61,539 nt of DNA, taken from contig CAZDYI010000040.1 in the NCBI GenBank assembly GCA_964509765.1, positions 1 to 61,539 of the forward strand, written 5' to 3'. The notes under the pieces were generated by a model that worked only from the letters and a program-made list of their open reading frames with translations, made no database searches and was not told the DNA's origin. The number at the start of each line of letters is the position of its first letter. The first letter of the stretch is position 1. Both the position numbers and the translations under genes were made by a program. The DNA is from CAZDYI01 sp964509765 (GTDB taxonomy: Bacteria; Pseudomonadota; Gammaproteobacteria; Tethybacterales; Tethybacteraceae). Below are positions 51,546 through 61,539 of the stretch, piece after piece.

Positions 51546-52427
51546 ATGGCGAAGGGATTTCGGGCAGCGGCCGCGGACTGGGTCGGCATGGTCGTCTACA
51601 GGGGGTTCGAGACGCGCCGCTTCCTCCAGGGGCAGCTCACGATCGAGACCGAGAGGTTTCCCGTCGGGTCGTGGACCTGGGGCGGCTACCTCACCGACAA
51701 GGGCAGGATGCTCGCGACGTACGTCGCCCTGTCGCTCGAGAACCACGAAATCGGGCTCGTCATGGACAAGGGTCTGATCGACGGAACACTCAAGAGGCTC
51801 AAGCGCTACCAGCTCCGCGCGAAGACCGAGCCCGAGATAGACGGCCGGGCATGGACCGCGACGGTCGGTGAGGATCTCGGCCAGGGCGGAAGCAGGTTCC
51901 TGCGCAACGTCGACGGGGCCGAGATAACCGTGCCGCTCGGCGGCGGGGCGGCGCTTAGGATCGCAACGACGGACAGGGCGGCGAAGGACCCCGCGGTCGA
52001 GGACGGGTTCCGCGTCGCATGCGCGCGGCAGGGCATGCCGTGGCTGACCGCGCCGCTGCAGGACAGGCTCACCGCGCACATGGTCAGCCTCGACCTCGCC
52101 GGCGGGATCGACTTCAACAAGGGCTGCTACCTCGGCCAGGAGATCGTCGTCCGCTCGCACCACCGCGGCGCGATCAAGAAGAGGGCGTTCGTCGTGACCG
52201 GGAAGGGCGCCGCGCCCGAGCAGGGGACCGAGCTGCTGTCCGGCGTCCACGGCGGCCAGGCCGCCGGCCAGTTCGTCTACGGCGGAGCGGAGGGCGACGG
52301 CTTCTGCGGGCTTGCGGCGCTGCGCAAGGACGCGGCCGGGGGCGAGCTCGAGCTCGAGGACGGCAGGGAGGTCAGCGCCTCGCCGCCGCCCTACGGGCTC
52401 ATCGACGAGAAGTTCGAGAAGGCCTGA
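51546..52427 (+). CDS. ygfZ: folate-binding Fe-S cluster repair protein YgfZ
   Basis: Tetrahydrofolate-dependent protein aiding repair of Fe-S enzymes such as MiaB (293 aa). The signature K-G-C-Y-x-G-Q-E is present as NKGCYLGQEIVVRSHHRG. GcvT-like fold, with WGGYLTDKGRMLATY near residues 40-60. The downstream RGAIKKRAFVV is also family typical. Confidence 0.92.
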   Translation: MAKGFRAAAADWVGMVVYRGFETRRFLQGQLTIETERFPVGSWTWGGYLTDKGRMLATYVALSLENHEIGLVMDKGLIDGTLKRLKRYQLRAKTEPEIDGRAWTATVGEDLGQGGSRFLRNVDGAEITVPLGGGAALRIATTDRAAKDPAVEDGFRVACARQGMPWLTAPLQDRLTAHMVSLDLAGGIDFNKGCYLGQEIVVRSHHRGAIKKRAFVVTGKGAAPEQGTELLSGVHGGQAAGQFVYGGAEGDGFCGLAALRKDAAGGELELEDGREVSASPPPYGLIDEKFEKA

Positions 52428-52481
52428 CGGGGCGGCCGGCGGGCCGCCGCAATCCCTGCGGGTAAAATACGCGGTCCGGCC

Positions 52482-52865
52482 ATGCGAGTCCCTTCACTGG
52501 TTTTCGGCGTCAGGTGCCAGCTTCTGGCGCTTCTTGCGGCGTTCCCCCTGGCATTGCCGTTCGGGCTAGGCGCAGTCGCCGCCGTAGCGGCCTCGGCGGC
52601 CGCGGTGATCCTGCCCGAGGCCATGTACGCCGCGCTCGCAGGGCGCATCCTTTCTTCCGATTCATCCGCAACGGGAAAGGTCGCCAAGGGCTACCGCGCC
52701 CGGATGCTCAAGCTTTTGACCACCGTCGCCTTCCTCGCAGTTAGCCTGCGGGCCGTCGGCCCAGGGACCGCCGAGGTCGCGTTCTGGGCCCTGACCGTCC
52801 TGGTCCTCACCCTCCTTCCCGGCTGGGCGCACTTGGCCGCCGCGCGCGCCGGCGACCGCGCCTGA
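52482..52865 (+). CDS. atpI: ATP synthase subunit I (AtpI-like)
   Basis: 127-aa membrane protein with about four hydrophobic helices, heading the ATP synthase operon. The pattern matches AtpI: GALAGRIL-like AALAGRILSSD in the middle, followed by a Lys/Arg loop and LKLLTTVAFLAVSLRA. AtpI helps assemble the c-ring and may help bring in Mg. TAAAAT lies 13 nt before the ATG. Sequence conservation is low; the call rests on topology and position. Confidence 0.75.
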   Translation: MRVPSLVFGVRCQLLALLAAFPLALPFGLGAVAAVAASAAAVILPEAMYAALAGRILSSDSSATGKVAKGYRARMLKLLTTVAFLAVSLRAVGPGTAEVAFWALTVLVLTLLPGWAHLAAARAGDRA

Positions 52866-52877
52866 GGGCAAGCGGAG

Positions 52878-53696
52878 ATGGCCGGGTCGTCCGAGCTCAC
52901 GCCGAAGGAGTACATCCTCGGCCACCTGGCGAACAAGTCGTACGACTTCGAGAAGGGGCGCTTCCTCACCGGCGAGGAGGTCCTCGGGCAGCAGGGCAGC
53001 TTCTACACCCTGCACATCGACACGCTGGTGATCTCGCTCTTGCTCGGCCTCGGCTCGCTCGGCTTTCTTGCCTTCGTCGCGCGCAAGGCGACCGCGGGCA
53101 CCCCCGGCAGGCTGCAGGGCTTCGTCGAGATGCTCCTGCTGTTCATCCAGGACACGGTGACCAGCCTGTTCCCGAACCCGCCGAAGGTCGTCCCGCCGCT
53201 GGCGCTGACGATATTCGTCTGGGCGTTCTTCATGAACCTGATGGACCTCGTCCCCGTCGACACCGTCGCGGTGATGGGCTTCCACCCGAAGCTCGTGCCG
53301 ACCACCGACGTCAATGCGACGTTCGCCATGTCGCTCACGGTGTTCGCGATGGTCATCTACTACAACTTCAAGTCGAAGGGGCCGATAGGCTTCGCCCGCG
53401 AGGTCTGCGTGGCGCCGTTCGGCAACAAGTGGTACCTGTGGCTCCCGAACATCTTCATGCGGCTCGTCGAGGAGCTCGCCAAGCCGGTCTCGCTGTCGCT
53501 GCGGCTGTTCGGCAACCTGTTCGCCGCCGAGATGATCTTCCTCCTGATCGCGCTGCTGCCGTTCTACATCCAGTGGGTCGCGGGCGGCCCGTGGGCTATC
53601 TACCACATCCTGGTCGTCCCGCTGCAGGCGTTCATCTTCACGGCGCTCACGACCGTCTACATCAGCCTCGCCCACGAGGACCACTCCAAACACTGA
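52878..53696 (+). CDS. atpB: ATP synthase Fo subunit a
   Basis: Stator channel subunit (272 aa) with five to six membrane helices. The essential Arg is in LSLRLFGNLFAAEMI. NLMDLVPVD and the C-terminal LQAFIFTALTTVYISLAHEDHSKH are conserved. It provides the two proton half-channels against the c-ring. Confidence 0.97.
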   Translation: MAGSSELTPKEYILGHLANKSYDFEKGRFLTGEEVLGQQGSFYTLHIDTLVISLLLGLGSLGFLAFVARKATAGTPGRLQGFVEMLLLFIQDTVTSLFPNPPKVVPPLALTIFVWAFFMNLMDLVPVDTVAVMGFHPKLVPTTDVNATFAMSLTVFAMVIYYNFKSKGPIGFAREVCVAPFGNKWYLWLPNIFMRLVEELAKPVSLSLRLFGNLFAAEMIFLLIALLPFYIQWVAGGPWAIYHILVVPLQAFIFTALTTVYISLAHEDHSKH

Positions 53697-53722
53697 GGAA
53701 CCACCACCGGAGCATTAGCACC

Positions 53723-54034
53723 ATGAACACCAAGACACTGACCAAGGCGGCCCTTCTTGCCGCATTCCTGTTGCCGGCGATGGCGCTCGCCCAGGACGGC
53801 GGGGACACCGGGCTCGGGCTCAAGCTCCTCGGCGTGGCCGTCGGGGCCGGGATAGCCGGGATGGGCGCCGCGATCGGCATCGGCATACTCGCCGGCAAGC
53901 TCGTCGAGAGCATCGCGCGGCAGCCGGAGCTCGAGACCAAGCTCCTCGGGCGGTTCTTTTTGACCGCCGGCCTGACCGACGCGGTGCCGATCATCGCGAT
54001 CGCGATCTCGCTGCTGGTCCTGTTCGTATTCTGA
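53723..54034 (+). CDS. atpE: ATP synthase Fo subunit c
   Basis: Rotor ring subunit, 103 aa. Two membrane helices flank the polar loop ARQPE (65-69), and the ion-binding acid is D86 in LTDAVPIIAI, the proton-type Asp. The first helix has the Gly-rich packing AGAGIAGMGAAIGIG. An N-terminal segment of about 24 residues looks like a cleavable signal peptide (TKAALLAAFLLPAMALAQ), making the protein longer than the usual 70-80 aa. Confidence 0.95.
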   Translation: MNTKTLTKAALLAAFLLPAMALAQDGGDTGLGLKLLGVAVGAGIAGMGAAIGIGILAGKLVESIARQPELETKLLGRFFLTAGLTDAVPIIAIAISLLVLFVF

Positions 54035-54068
54035 CGGTCCGGCTCACACCCGGCAGGGGGCACAGGCA

Positions 54069-54539
54069 ATGAACGTCAACATCTCGCTGATCGGCCAGGT
54101 CATCACCTTCGGCATACTGATCTTCGTGACGATGAAGTTCGTCTGGCCGCCGCTGGTCGCGGCGATCGACAAGCGCAACAAGGAGATCGCCGAGGGCCTG
54201 GACGCCGCCGAGCAGGGGCGGCAGAGGCTCAAGGAGGCCAAGCAGCGCCAGGACGAGCTCATCGAGCAGGGACGCGCCAAGCAGATGGAGCACGTCGCCG
54301 AGGGCCGCAAGCAGCGCGACGCGACGATCTCCGCGGCCAGGGGCGAGGCGGACACCGAGCGCGAGCGGATCGTCGAGGAGGGCCGCAGGCAGGTCGAGCA
54401 GGAGCGCCAGGCGATGGTGCGCGAGCTCCAGGAGAGCTACGCAGACCTCGTGGTCGCCGGCGCGAGCAGGATACTCAAGCGCGAGATCGACGCCAAGGAC
54501 CACAAGGACATCGTCGACGACATGATCAAGACGATCTGA
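54069..54539 (+). CDS. atpF: ATP synthase Fo subunit b
   Basis: Peripheral stalk subunit (156 aa). One N-terminal membrane helix (about 5-25, ISLIGQVITFGILIFVTMKFVWPPL) is followed by a long right-handed coiled coil (30-156) reaching the delta subunit. Length equals that of E. coli b. Confidence 0.96.
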   Translation: MNVNISLIGQVITFGILIFVTMKFVWPPLVAAIDKRNKEIAEGLDAAEQGRQRLKEAKQRQDELIEQGRAKQMEHVAEGRKQRDATISAARGEADTERERIVEEGRRQVEQERQAMVRELQESYADLVVAGASRILKREIDAKDHKDIVDDMIKTI

Positions 54540-54545
54540 TCTGGC

Positions 54546-55118
54546 ATGGCAGTCGAGTTCGCCGAGGCCGCGCGCCCCTACGCCGAGGCGGCGCACAAGC
54601 ACGCCGCGGGCGCGGGCGGCGACGCGCCGGGCAAGTGGCAGGAGATGCTCGACGCGCTCGTCGGGGTGGTGTCCGACGAGGGGGTGCAGACCCTGCTCGC
54701 TGACCCCAGGGTCTCGCCGGCGAAGTCGCGCGAGGGCCTGATGGCGGTGCTCGAGCCGGTTGCCAAGGGCGCCGGCGAGGAGGGGGAAAGGTTCGCCAAC
54801 TTCGTGAGCCAGCTCCACGAGCACGAGCGCCTCGACGCGGCGGGCGAGATCGCGCGGATGTACGGCGAGCTGCGGCGGGCCGCCGAGGGCGAGCTCGAGA
54901 TCGAGATACGCACGGCCTTCGAGCTCGACAAGGACGCGGTCGGCAGGATCGCGGACAAAATGAAGGACAAGTTCGGGGCCAAGAGCGTCACCACGACTGT
55001 TACGGTCGACCCTGAGCTCGGCGGCGGCGCCATGGTCATAGCCGGTGACGACGTCATAGACGGCAGCGTCAGAAGCGAGCTCGAGAGCATGCGCGTCTCG
55101 CTGCGCAGGCAGCGGTAG
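54546..55118 (+). CDS. atpH: ATP synthase F1 subunit delta
   Basis: Connects the b stalk to the top of the alpha/beta hexamer (190 aa). AEAARPYAEAAHKHA, LADPRVSPAKSREGL and VTTTVTVDPELGGGAMVIAGDDVIDGSVRSELESMR match the OSCP/delta family. It starts 6 nt after atpF. Confidence 0.94.
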   Translation: MAVEFAEAARPYAEAAHKHAAGAGGDAPGKWQEMLDALVGVVSDEGVQTLLADPRVSPAKSREGLMAVLEPVAKGAGEEGERFANFVSQLHEHERLDAAGEIARMYGELRRAAEGELEIEIRTAFELDKDAVGRIADKMKDKFGAKSVTTTVTVDPELGGGAMVIAGDDVIDGSVRSELESMRVSLRRQR

Positions 55119-55148
55119 GACGCGGGGAACACAAACGGAGAAGACGGG

Positions 55149-56753
<1,605 letters not shown>

Positions 56754-56757
56754 CGAC

Positions 56758-57642
56758 ATGGCCGGCGGCAAGGAAATCCGCACCCAGATCGCGTCGATCC
56801 AGAACACGCAGAAGATCACGCGGGCGATGGAGATGGTCGCCGCGTCGAAGATGCGCAAGGCTCAGGAGCGGATGGCCAGGGCGAGGCCCTACAGCGACAA
56901 GATCCGCGAGGTCTGCGCGCACCTAGAGCGCGGCAACACGGAGTACCGCCATCCCTACACTGTCGAGCGCGACGAGGTCAAGGCGGTCGGGATCATCGTG
57001 ATCACGACCGACAAGGGCCTGTGCGGCGGGCTGAACACCAACGCCCTGCGCCGCGTCGCGGCCCAGTCCCGGAGCTGGGAGCAGGAGGGCAAGAGGGTCA
57101 AGTTCACAGTGTTCGGCAACAAGGGCGTCGCGTTCTTCAGCCGCTTCGGCGGCGAGGTGATCTCGCAGGCGACCGGGCTGGGCGACCAGCCGGAGCTCGA
57201 GACCCTGCTCGGCCCGGTGCAGGCGATCACCGAGGCGTTCCTGTCCGGCGAGCTCGACCAGGTGTGGCTGAGCTACTCGAGGTTCGTCAACACGATGAGC
57301 CAGGACAGCGTCTTCGACCGGCTGCTGCCGCTCGACCCGGACTTCCACGTGGTCGCCGAGGACCTGGTCGCGCAGCGCAAGAGCATCTGGGACTACATCT
57401 ACGAGCCCGACCCGGCGGAGATAGTCGACCGGCTCATGAGGCGCTACCTCGAGTCGGTGATCTACCAGGCGGTCGCGGACAACGCGGCGTCCGAGCAGGC
57501 TGCGCGGATGGTCGCGATGAAAGCGGCGAGCGACAACGCCGGCAACCTCATCGAGGAGCTGAAGCTGGTGTACAACAAGGAGCGGCAGGCCGCGATCACC
57601 ACCGAGATCACCGAGATCGTCGGCGGGGCCGCGGCGGTCTAG
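56758..57642 (+). CDS. atpG: ATP synthase F1 subunit gamma
   Basis: Central rotor shaft (294 aa). The N-terminal helix GGKEIRTQIASIQNTQKITRAMEMVAASKMRKAQ and the C-terminal helix NLIEELKLVYNKERQAAITTEITEIVGGAAA are the two coiled halves that turn inside the hexamer. ITTDKGLCGGLN marks the Rossmann part. Confidence 0.97.
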   Translation: MAGGKEIRTQIASIQNTQKITRAMEMVAASKMRKAQERMARARPYSDKIREVCAHLERGNTEYRHPYTVERDEVKAVGIIVITTDKGLCGGLNTNALRRVAAQSRSWEQEGKRVKFTVFGNKGVAFFSRFGGEVISQATGLGDQPELETLLGPVQAITEAFLSGELDQVWLSYSRFVNTMSQDSVFDRLLPLDPDFHVVAEDLVAQRKSIWDYIYEPDPAEIVDRLMRRYLESVIYQAVADNAASEQAARMVAMKAASDNAGNLIEELKLVYNKERQAAITTEITEIVGGAAAV

Positions 57643-57663
57643 GAACCACAGGAGAGAAAGAGA

Positions 57664-59055
57664 ATGAGCGAATCGGGCAAGACCGGCAAGATCGTCCAGA
57701 TCATCGGCGCGGTCATAGACGTGGAGTTCACGGGCCACATGCCGAAGGTGTTCCACGCGCTTCAGGTCGAGGGGCGCGAGCTGATCCTCGAGGTGCAGCA
57801 GCAGCTCGGCGACGGGGTCGTGCGGTGCATCGCGCTCGGCGCCTCCGAGGGCCTGCGGCGCGGCCTCGAGGCGACCGACACCGAGCGGGCGATCACGGTG
57901 CCCGTGGGCGAGAAGACCCTCGGCCGGATCATGGACGTGCTCGGAAGCCCGATCGACGAGAAGGGCCCGATCGGCGAGGAGGAGCGCTGGGAGATCCACC
58001 GCCCCGCGCCGAAGTACGACGAGCTCGCGGCCAACCAGGAGATCCTCGAGACCGGCATCAAGGTCATCGACCTGATCTGCCCGTTCGCCAAGGGCGGCAA
58101 GGTCGGCCTGTTCGGCGGCGCAGGCGTAGGCAAGACCGTCAACATGATGGAGCTGATCCGCAACATCGCCATCGAGCACTCCGGCTACTCGGTCTTCTGC
58201 GGGGTCGGCGAGCGCACCCGCGAGGGCAACGACTTCTACCACGAGATGCGCGAGAGCAACGTCCTCGACAAGGTCGCTTTGGTCTACGGCCAGATGAACG
58301 AGCCGCCGGGCAACAGGCTCCGGGTCGGGCTGTCGGGGCTGACGATCGCGGAGTACTTCCGCGACGAGGGCCGCGACGTCCTGCTGTTCATCGACAACAT
58401 CTACCGCTACACGCTCGCGGGCGTCGAGTGCTCGGCGCTGCTCGGGCGGATGCCGTCCGCGGTCGGCTACCAGCCGACGCTCGCGGCCGAGATGGGCGTG
58501 CTCCAGGAGCGGATCACCTCGACCAAGAAGGGCTCGATCACCTCGGTGCAGGCGATCTACGTCCCCGCGGACGACCTGACCGACCCGTCGCCTGCGACGA
58601 CCTTCGCGCACCTCGACTCGACGGTGGTGCTCTCGCGCCAGGTCTCCGAGCTCGGGATCTACCCGGCGGTCGACCCGCTCGACTCGACCTCGCGGCAGCT
58701 CGACCCGCTGATCGTCGGCGAGCAGCACTACAACACCGCGCGCGCGGTGCAGAACACGCTGCAGCGCTACAAGGAGCTGCGCGACATCATCGCGATCCTC
58801 GGCATGGACGAGCTCGCGCCGGAGGACAAGCTGATCGTAGCAAGGGCGAGAAAGCTGCAGCGGTTCCTGTCGCAGCCGTTCTTCGTCGCCGAGACCTTCA
58901 CGAACTCGCCCGGCAAGTTCGTCTCGCTCGCCGACAACATCCGCGGCTTCAAGGGCATCGTCGACGGCGAGTACGACCACCTGCCCGAGCAGTCCTTCTA
59001 CATGGTCGGCGGGATCGAGGAGGCCGTCGCCAAGGCGGAGGCGGTCGCGGCCTAA
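57664..59055 (+). CDS. atpD: ATP synthase F1 subunit beta
   Basis: Catalytic subunit (463 aa). P-loop GGAGVGKTV, catalytic Glu in GERTREGNDFYHEM, and VYGQMNEPPGNRLRVGLSGLTIAEYFRDEGRDVLLFIDNIYRYT are present. LFIDNIYRYT replaces the usual LFIDNIFRFT. Intact C-terminal helical domain. Confidence 0.98.
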   Translation: MSESGKTGKIVQIIGAVIDVEFTGHMPKVFHALQVEGRELILEVQQQLGDGVVRCIALGASEGLRRGLEATDTERAITVPVGEKTLGRIMDVLGSPIDEKGPIGEEERWEIHRPAPKYDELAANQEILETGIKVIDLICPFAKGGKVGLFGGAGVGKTVNMMELIRNIAIEHSGYSVFCGVGERTREGNDFYHEMRESNVLDKVALVYGQMNEPPGNRLRVGLSGLTIAEYFRDEGRDVLLFIDNIYRYTLAGVECSALLGRMPSAVGYQPTLAAEMGVLQERITSTKKGSITSVQAIYVPADDLTDPSPATTFAHLDSTVVLSRQVSELGIYPAVDPLDSTSRQLDPLIVGEQHYNTARAVQNTLQRYKELRDIIAILGMDELAPEDKLIVARARKLQRFLSQPFFVAETFTNSPGKFVSLADNIRGFKGIVDGEYDHLPEQSFYMVGGIEEAVAKAEAVAA

Positions 59056-59063
59056 GCGGCATC

Positions 59064-59480
59064 ATGGCAAGAACGATCCAGGTCCAGGTCGTAAGCGCCG
59101 AGCGGGAGCTGTTCTCCGGCGACGCGACTCTCGTCGTCGCGCCTGCGTCGCTCGGCGAGGTCGGGATACTGCCGGGCCACGCGCCGATGCTCACCAGCCT
59201 CAAGGCGGGCGTGCTCAAGCTCGTCGACGAGAACAAGGAGGAGGACTTCCTCTACGTCGCCGGCGGGATGCTCGAGGTCCAGCCCGACAAGGTAACGGTC
59301 CTGGCAGACGTAGCCGAGCGCGGCGAAGACCTCGACGAGGCCAGGGTAAGGGAGGCGCGCGAGGCCGCCGAGCGCGAGCTGCAGTCGGGCGTCTCGGGCA
59401 TGGACTACGCCAAGGCCCAGGCCGAGCTCGCCCAGGCGGTCGCGCAGCTCGAGCTGCTCAGGAAGCTGCGGCAGCGCTGA
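59064..59480 (+). CDS. atpC: ATP synthase F1 subunit epsilon
   Basis: Rotor-associated inhibitory subunit (138 aa). N-terminal beta sandwich (VVSAERELFSGDATLVVAPASLGEVGILPGHAPMLTSLKAG) and C-terminal helical hairpin (AREAAERELQSG, AELAQAVAQLELLRKLRQR). Last gene of the operon; no terminator is visible before the next gene, 56 nt on. Confidence 0.96.
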   Translation: MARTIQVQVVSAERELFSGDATLVVAPASLGEVGILPGHAPMLTSLKAGVLKLVDENKEEDFLYVAGGMLEVQPDKVTVLADVAERGEDLDEARVREAREAAERELQSGVSGMDYAKAQAELAQAVAQLELLRKLRQR

Positions 59481-59536
59481 GGCAATCCGGCTCACCTGTA
59501 GCCATCGGCAAAACCAACTCTCCTGTTGCGGCGGCC

Positions 59537-61539
59537 ATGGCGCTCGTCATGGCGCTGCTGCTGGCAGGTTGCGGTGGGGGCGGAAGCGGCGGATCGTCGA
59601 TTTCAGGACTTGGGGGTCCTGGGACCCCGGTTTTGCCAGATACCGAACCTGAGCTTCCAAGAGTTCCTGAAACGGATTACTCTTTGGCAAGCGAGGTATC
59701 GAGTCATCTTCGGCAAGTCAACTACGATCCGAACATCGGCCAAGGCGGGATGAACGTCAAGATAGGGATCATGGACAGCGGAATTGACACAAGCCACCCT
59801 ACTTTCACGGGCCGCACATTCGACAACCCTCTTGCCCCAACGATAACCCTGGGCCAAGAAAGAATCGATCACGGAACAGTTGTGGCGATGATCGCGGCCG
59901 GTGCAATAGACAAGACTGTGTACGGAGTGTCTTACAGGTCGAACCTGGAATTTATTTGTTGCAGCGCCAGAGAGGACACGTTCGAAGCCCTGGACTACCT
60001 GACCATGACCTCGGATGCGTTCGTGGTCAACCATTCCTGGGGCCTGCCTGACGATTGGAATTACTACTTTTCCAATTCAGCAAACTGCGAGGCGGTGATC
60101 CAGGGTGCCGCAGACACCGTCTCAGTGTGCGCCAGGAGTTCCTTGAATTTTGCCTTGCCCGGTATCGCGCAGGATTTTGGGCTAACCCAAGAGCTGCTCG
60201 GTGCGTGTGTCAACCCGGCCATGGCCGTTACCAACTCTGACGGCACAAAGGAGAGGATCTGCGTGTTTGCGGCAGGCAACGAAGGCATGCACAGCGGCGG
60301 AACGGTGGTTTCTCCCTATGGGCTTTACTCCTTCGACGTTAGGGACCTGTTTGGAGATAATTCGCCGTTCACGGAATATGAACAGCTAGATTTCCTTGAA
60401 ATGCTGTATAAGCGCTCAGGAAGTCTGGCCAACCTGCCCTCGGTTGATGCAGCGCACGAAGGACATTTCCTTGTCGTCGCTGCGCTCGAGACCGGCAACG
60501 ACCGCCTCACCTCCTACTCGAACGGCTGTGGTGACGCGATGATGCACTGCCTCGCAGCTCCCGGCACCTTGCCGCTGGACCTTTGCGACACCGAACCCGC
60601 CGGTGTCTCCAGCATGTGTGGCGACATGCCATCCGAAGTCGAAGGAACTTCGTTTGCCGCTCCGATAGTCACCGGCGCAGCTGCGCTATTGAAGTCCACC
60701 TATCCGCACCTGTCGGCACCAAATGTGGTCAGCATCATGCTCGAGACCGCAACGGACCTCGGAGCCTCGGGTCCCGACAACGACTACGGCAGGGGCAAGC
60801 TCAACGTAGTCGGAAGCCTGCAGCCGGTCGGGGAGAAACTCACCTCTGCGGGCGAGTCGCTTTCCGAGACTGTGATCAAGGCCGGACCGTCCCTTGGGCC
60901 TGCGCTCGCAAGAAGCGCGGCGAGCTTCGGCCTGTTCGACTCCTACAAGCGACCTTACCTGCACTTCGTATCAGGGAGGGTTTCCGCAATAGGCCGCTCC
61001 CTTGATGCGTTAGACGGATTCATGCGCGACTCCTCGGCCTTGGTGAACGCGGACGTCAGGCAGAGGATGGGCCTGCTAGGAACCGGCGGGACTCGCGCTC
61101 CTGCGGCAGCTTTCCTGCGGCGGTTCGCCGGCGACACAAGCCTGCGGATCGACTCCGGCTTCGAGGACTGCTCGCTTGGTTGCCTTTCGAGCCGCGATGT
61201 CAAGGCGACCTCCCTCGTTCCCTCGTCTGCGAGGGCATGGTCTGAGCAGCATGTCTCCGCTCCGTTCGGCAGGATGGGAACGGTGGTCGAGGCAGGCTTC
61301 GCCGACGATTCCGATGCGGGCTTCACCAGCGGCGGTTTGTTCTACGCTGGCAGGCTCGGCGAGTCGTCGCTGTTGCGCCTCGAGGCAGGAGCGATGGTCG
61401 AGCGCGAGACATTCATGGGCGGCGGCTTCGGGGGCGCGCTCGAGCTCGGCGCGGGCAGCGGTCAGTACGTGAGCGCCCAGCTCGGGACGGAGCTCGGAGC
61501 CGGCGCATTCAGCGCGAGTTACACGCTCGGCAAGGAGCG
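59537..61539 (+). CDS. subtilisin-like (S8) serine protease, lipoprotein/autotransporter-like, partial
   Basis: Open frame running off the right edge (at least 667 codons). A lipobox-like LLAGC (Cys 12) is followed by a Gly/Ser linker. The S8 domain has catalytic D80 (IMDSGID), H112 (DHGTVVAMIAAG) and S372 (EGTSFAAP), with oxyanion N248 (FAAGNEG). After about residue 420 a linker leads to Gly-rich strands (FGGALELGAGSGQYVSAQLGTELGAGAFS) resembling the start of a passenger or autotransporter beta region. The leader from ATG 59537 lacks the usual positive charges; in-frame codons upstream would add IGKTNSPVAAA but offer no standard start. Codon use is less GC-rich than in the atp genes, suggesting transfer. 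Confidence 0.85.
   Translation, partial: MALVMALLLAGCGGGGSGGSSISGLGGPGTPVLPDTEPELPRVPETDYSLASEVSSHLRQVNYDPNIGQGGMNVKIGIMDSGIDTSHPTFTGRTFDNPLAPTITLGQERIDHGTVVAMIAAGAIDKTVYGVSYRSNLEFICCSAREDTFEALDYLTMTSDAFVVNHSWGLPDDWNYYFSNSANCEAVIQGAADTVSVCARSSLNFALPGIAQDFGLTQELLGACVNPAMAVTNSDGTKERICVFAAGNEGMHSGGTVVSPYGLYSFDVRDLFGDNSPFTEYEQLDFLEMLYKRSGSLANLPSVDAAHEGHFLVVAALETGNDRLTSYSNGCGDAMMHCLAAPGTLPLDLCDTEPAGVSSMCGDMPSEVEGTSFAAPIVTGAAALLKSTYPHLSAPNVVSIMLETATDLGASGPDNDYGRGKLNVVGSLQPVGEKLTSAGESLSETVIKAGPSLGPALARSAASFGLFDSYKRPYLHFVSGRVSAIGRSLDALDGFMRDSSALVNADVRQRMGLLGTGGTRAPAAAFLRRFAGDTSLRIDSGFEDCSLGCLSSRDVKATSLVPSSARAWSEQHVSAPFGRMGTVVEAGFADDSDAGFTSGGLFYAGRLGESSLLRLEAGAMVERETFMGGGFGGALELGAGSGQYVSAQLGTELGAGAFSASYTLGKE

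Noticed and set aside
56923..58980. Minus-strand open frame of 685 codons opposite atpG and atpD
   Set aside because: Antisense shadow of highly conserved ATP synthase genes.

Overview
This 61.5 kb window is high-GC (roughly two-thirds G+C by eye) and reads as a chromosome segment of a Gram-negative proteobacterium. The 16S rRNA gene at the left edge carries beta/gamma-proteobacterial sequence signatures with some unusual positions. The gene blocks (frr-uppS-cdsA-dxr-rseP-bamA-skp-lpxD-fabZ-lpxA-lpxB-rnhB, ruvB-ybgC-tolQRAB-pal-cpoB, rdgB-hemW, lptM-lysA beside cyaY, atpIBEFHAGDC) are classic for beta/gamma-proteobacteria. A phasin gene implies polyhydroxyalkanoate granules. GTG and TTG starts are common, and several genes have a -10-like hexamer only 6-13 nt before the start codon.

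Layout. (1) 12-1549: 16S rRNA on the minus strand, with its leader and promoter at 1550-1724. (2) 1779-8358: a divergent plus-strand cluster of a GntR regulator, a polyamine-type ABC importer (binding protein, ATPase, two permeases), an enolase-superfamily enzyme and a short-chain dehydrogenase. It looks like uptake plus catabolism of an organic or sugar acid. (3) 8381-12574 minus: pyrophosphate-type phosphofructokinase, adenylate kinase, a DUF4143 AAA ATPase and a phasin with a well-defined promoter. (4) 12684-18366: lytic transglycosylase, frataxin CyaY, two related Phd/PIN toxin-antitoxin modules (one with a broken toxin), then lptM and lysA. (5) 18368-28313 minus: ferredoxin, coaD, a second CpoB-like gene, rsmD, cpoB, pal, tolBARQ, an AT-rich gap, ybgC, an M48/PDZ lipoprotein protease and ruvB. 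(6) 28376-36979: cmk, rpsA, ihfB, lapB, nadD, an AbiE-type toxin-antitoxin pair, rsfS, a DUF3750 lipoprotein and rdgB. (7) 36976-50669: hemW, a TPR protein, tRNA-Arg and the long envelope-biogenesis operon. (8) dapD (minus), ygfZ, the complete F1Fo ATP synthase operon, and a subtilisin-like protease cut off by the window end.

How it fits together. Most of the window is housekeeping: envelope assembly (Bam, Lpt, Tol-Pal, lipid A, isoprenoid carrier), translation (S1, Frr, RsfS, RsmD), cofactors (NAD, CoA, heme, Fe-S) and ATP synthesis. Genes are often translationally coupled through ATGA, GTGA or TTGA overlaps. The accessory material is inserted at joints of otherwise conserved blocks: PIN modules between cyaY and lptM, AbiE between nadD and rsfS, an AAA ATPase upstream of adk, the M48 protease and an AT-rich gap within ruvB-ybgC-tolQ, and the S8 protease after atpC.

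The most novel candidates are the GntR/transporter/enolase-superfamily cluster of unknown substrate, the duplicated Phd/PIN locus whose intact toxin has an extra C-terminal region, and the phasin control region, which combines a palindrome inside the promoter with a hairpin over the ribosome-binding site. No CRISPR array, prophage or insertion sequence was seen.
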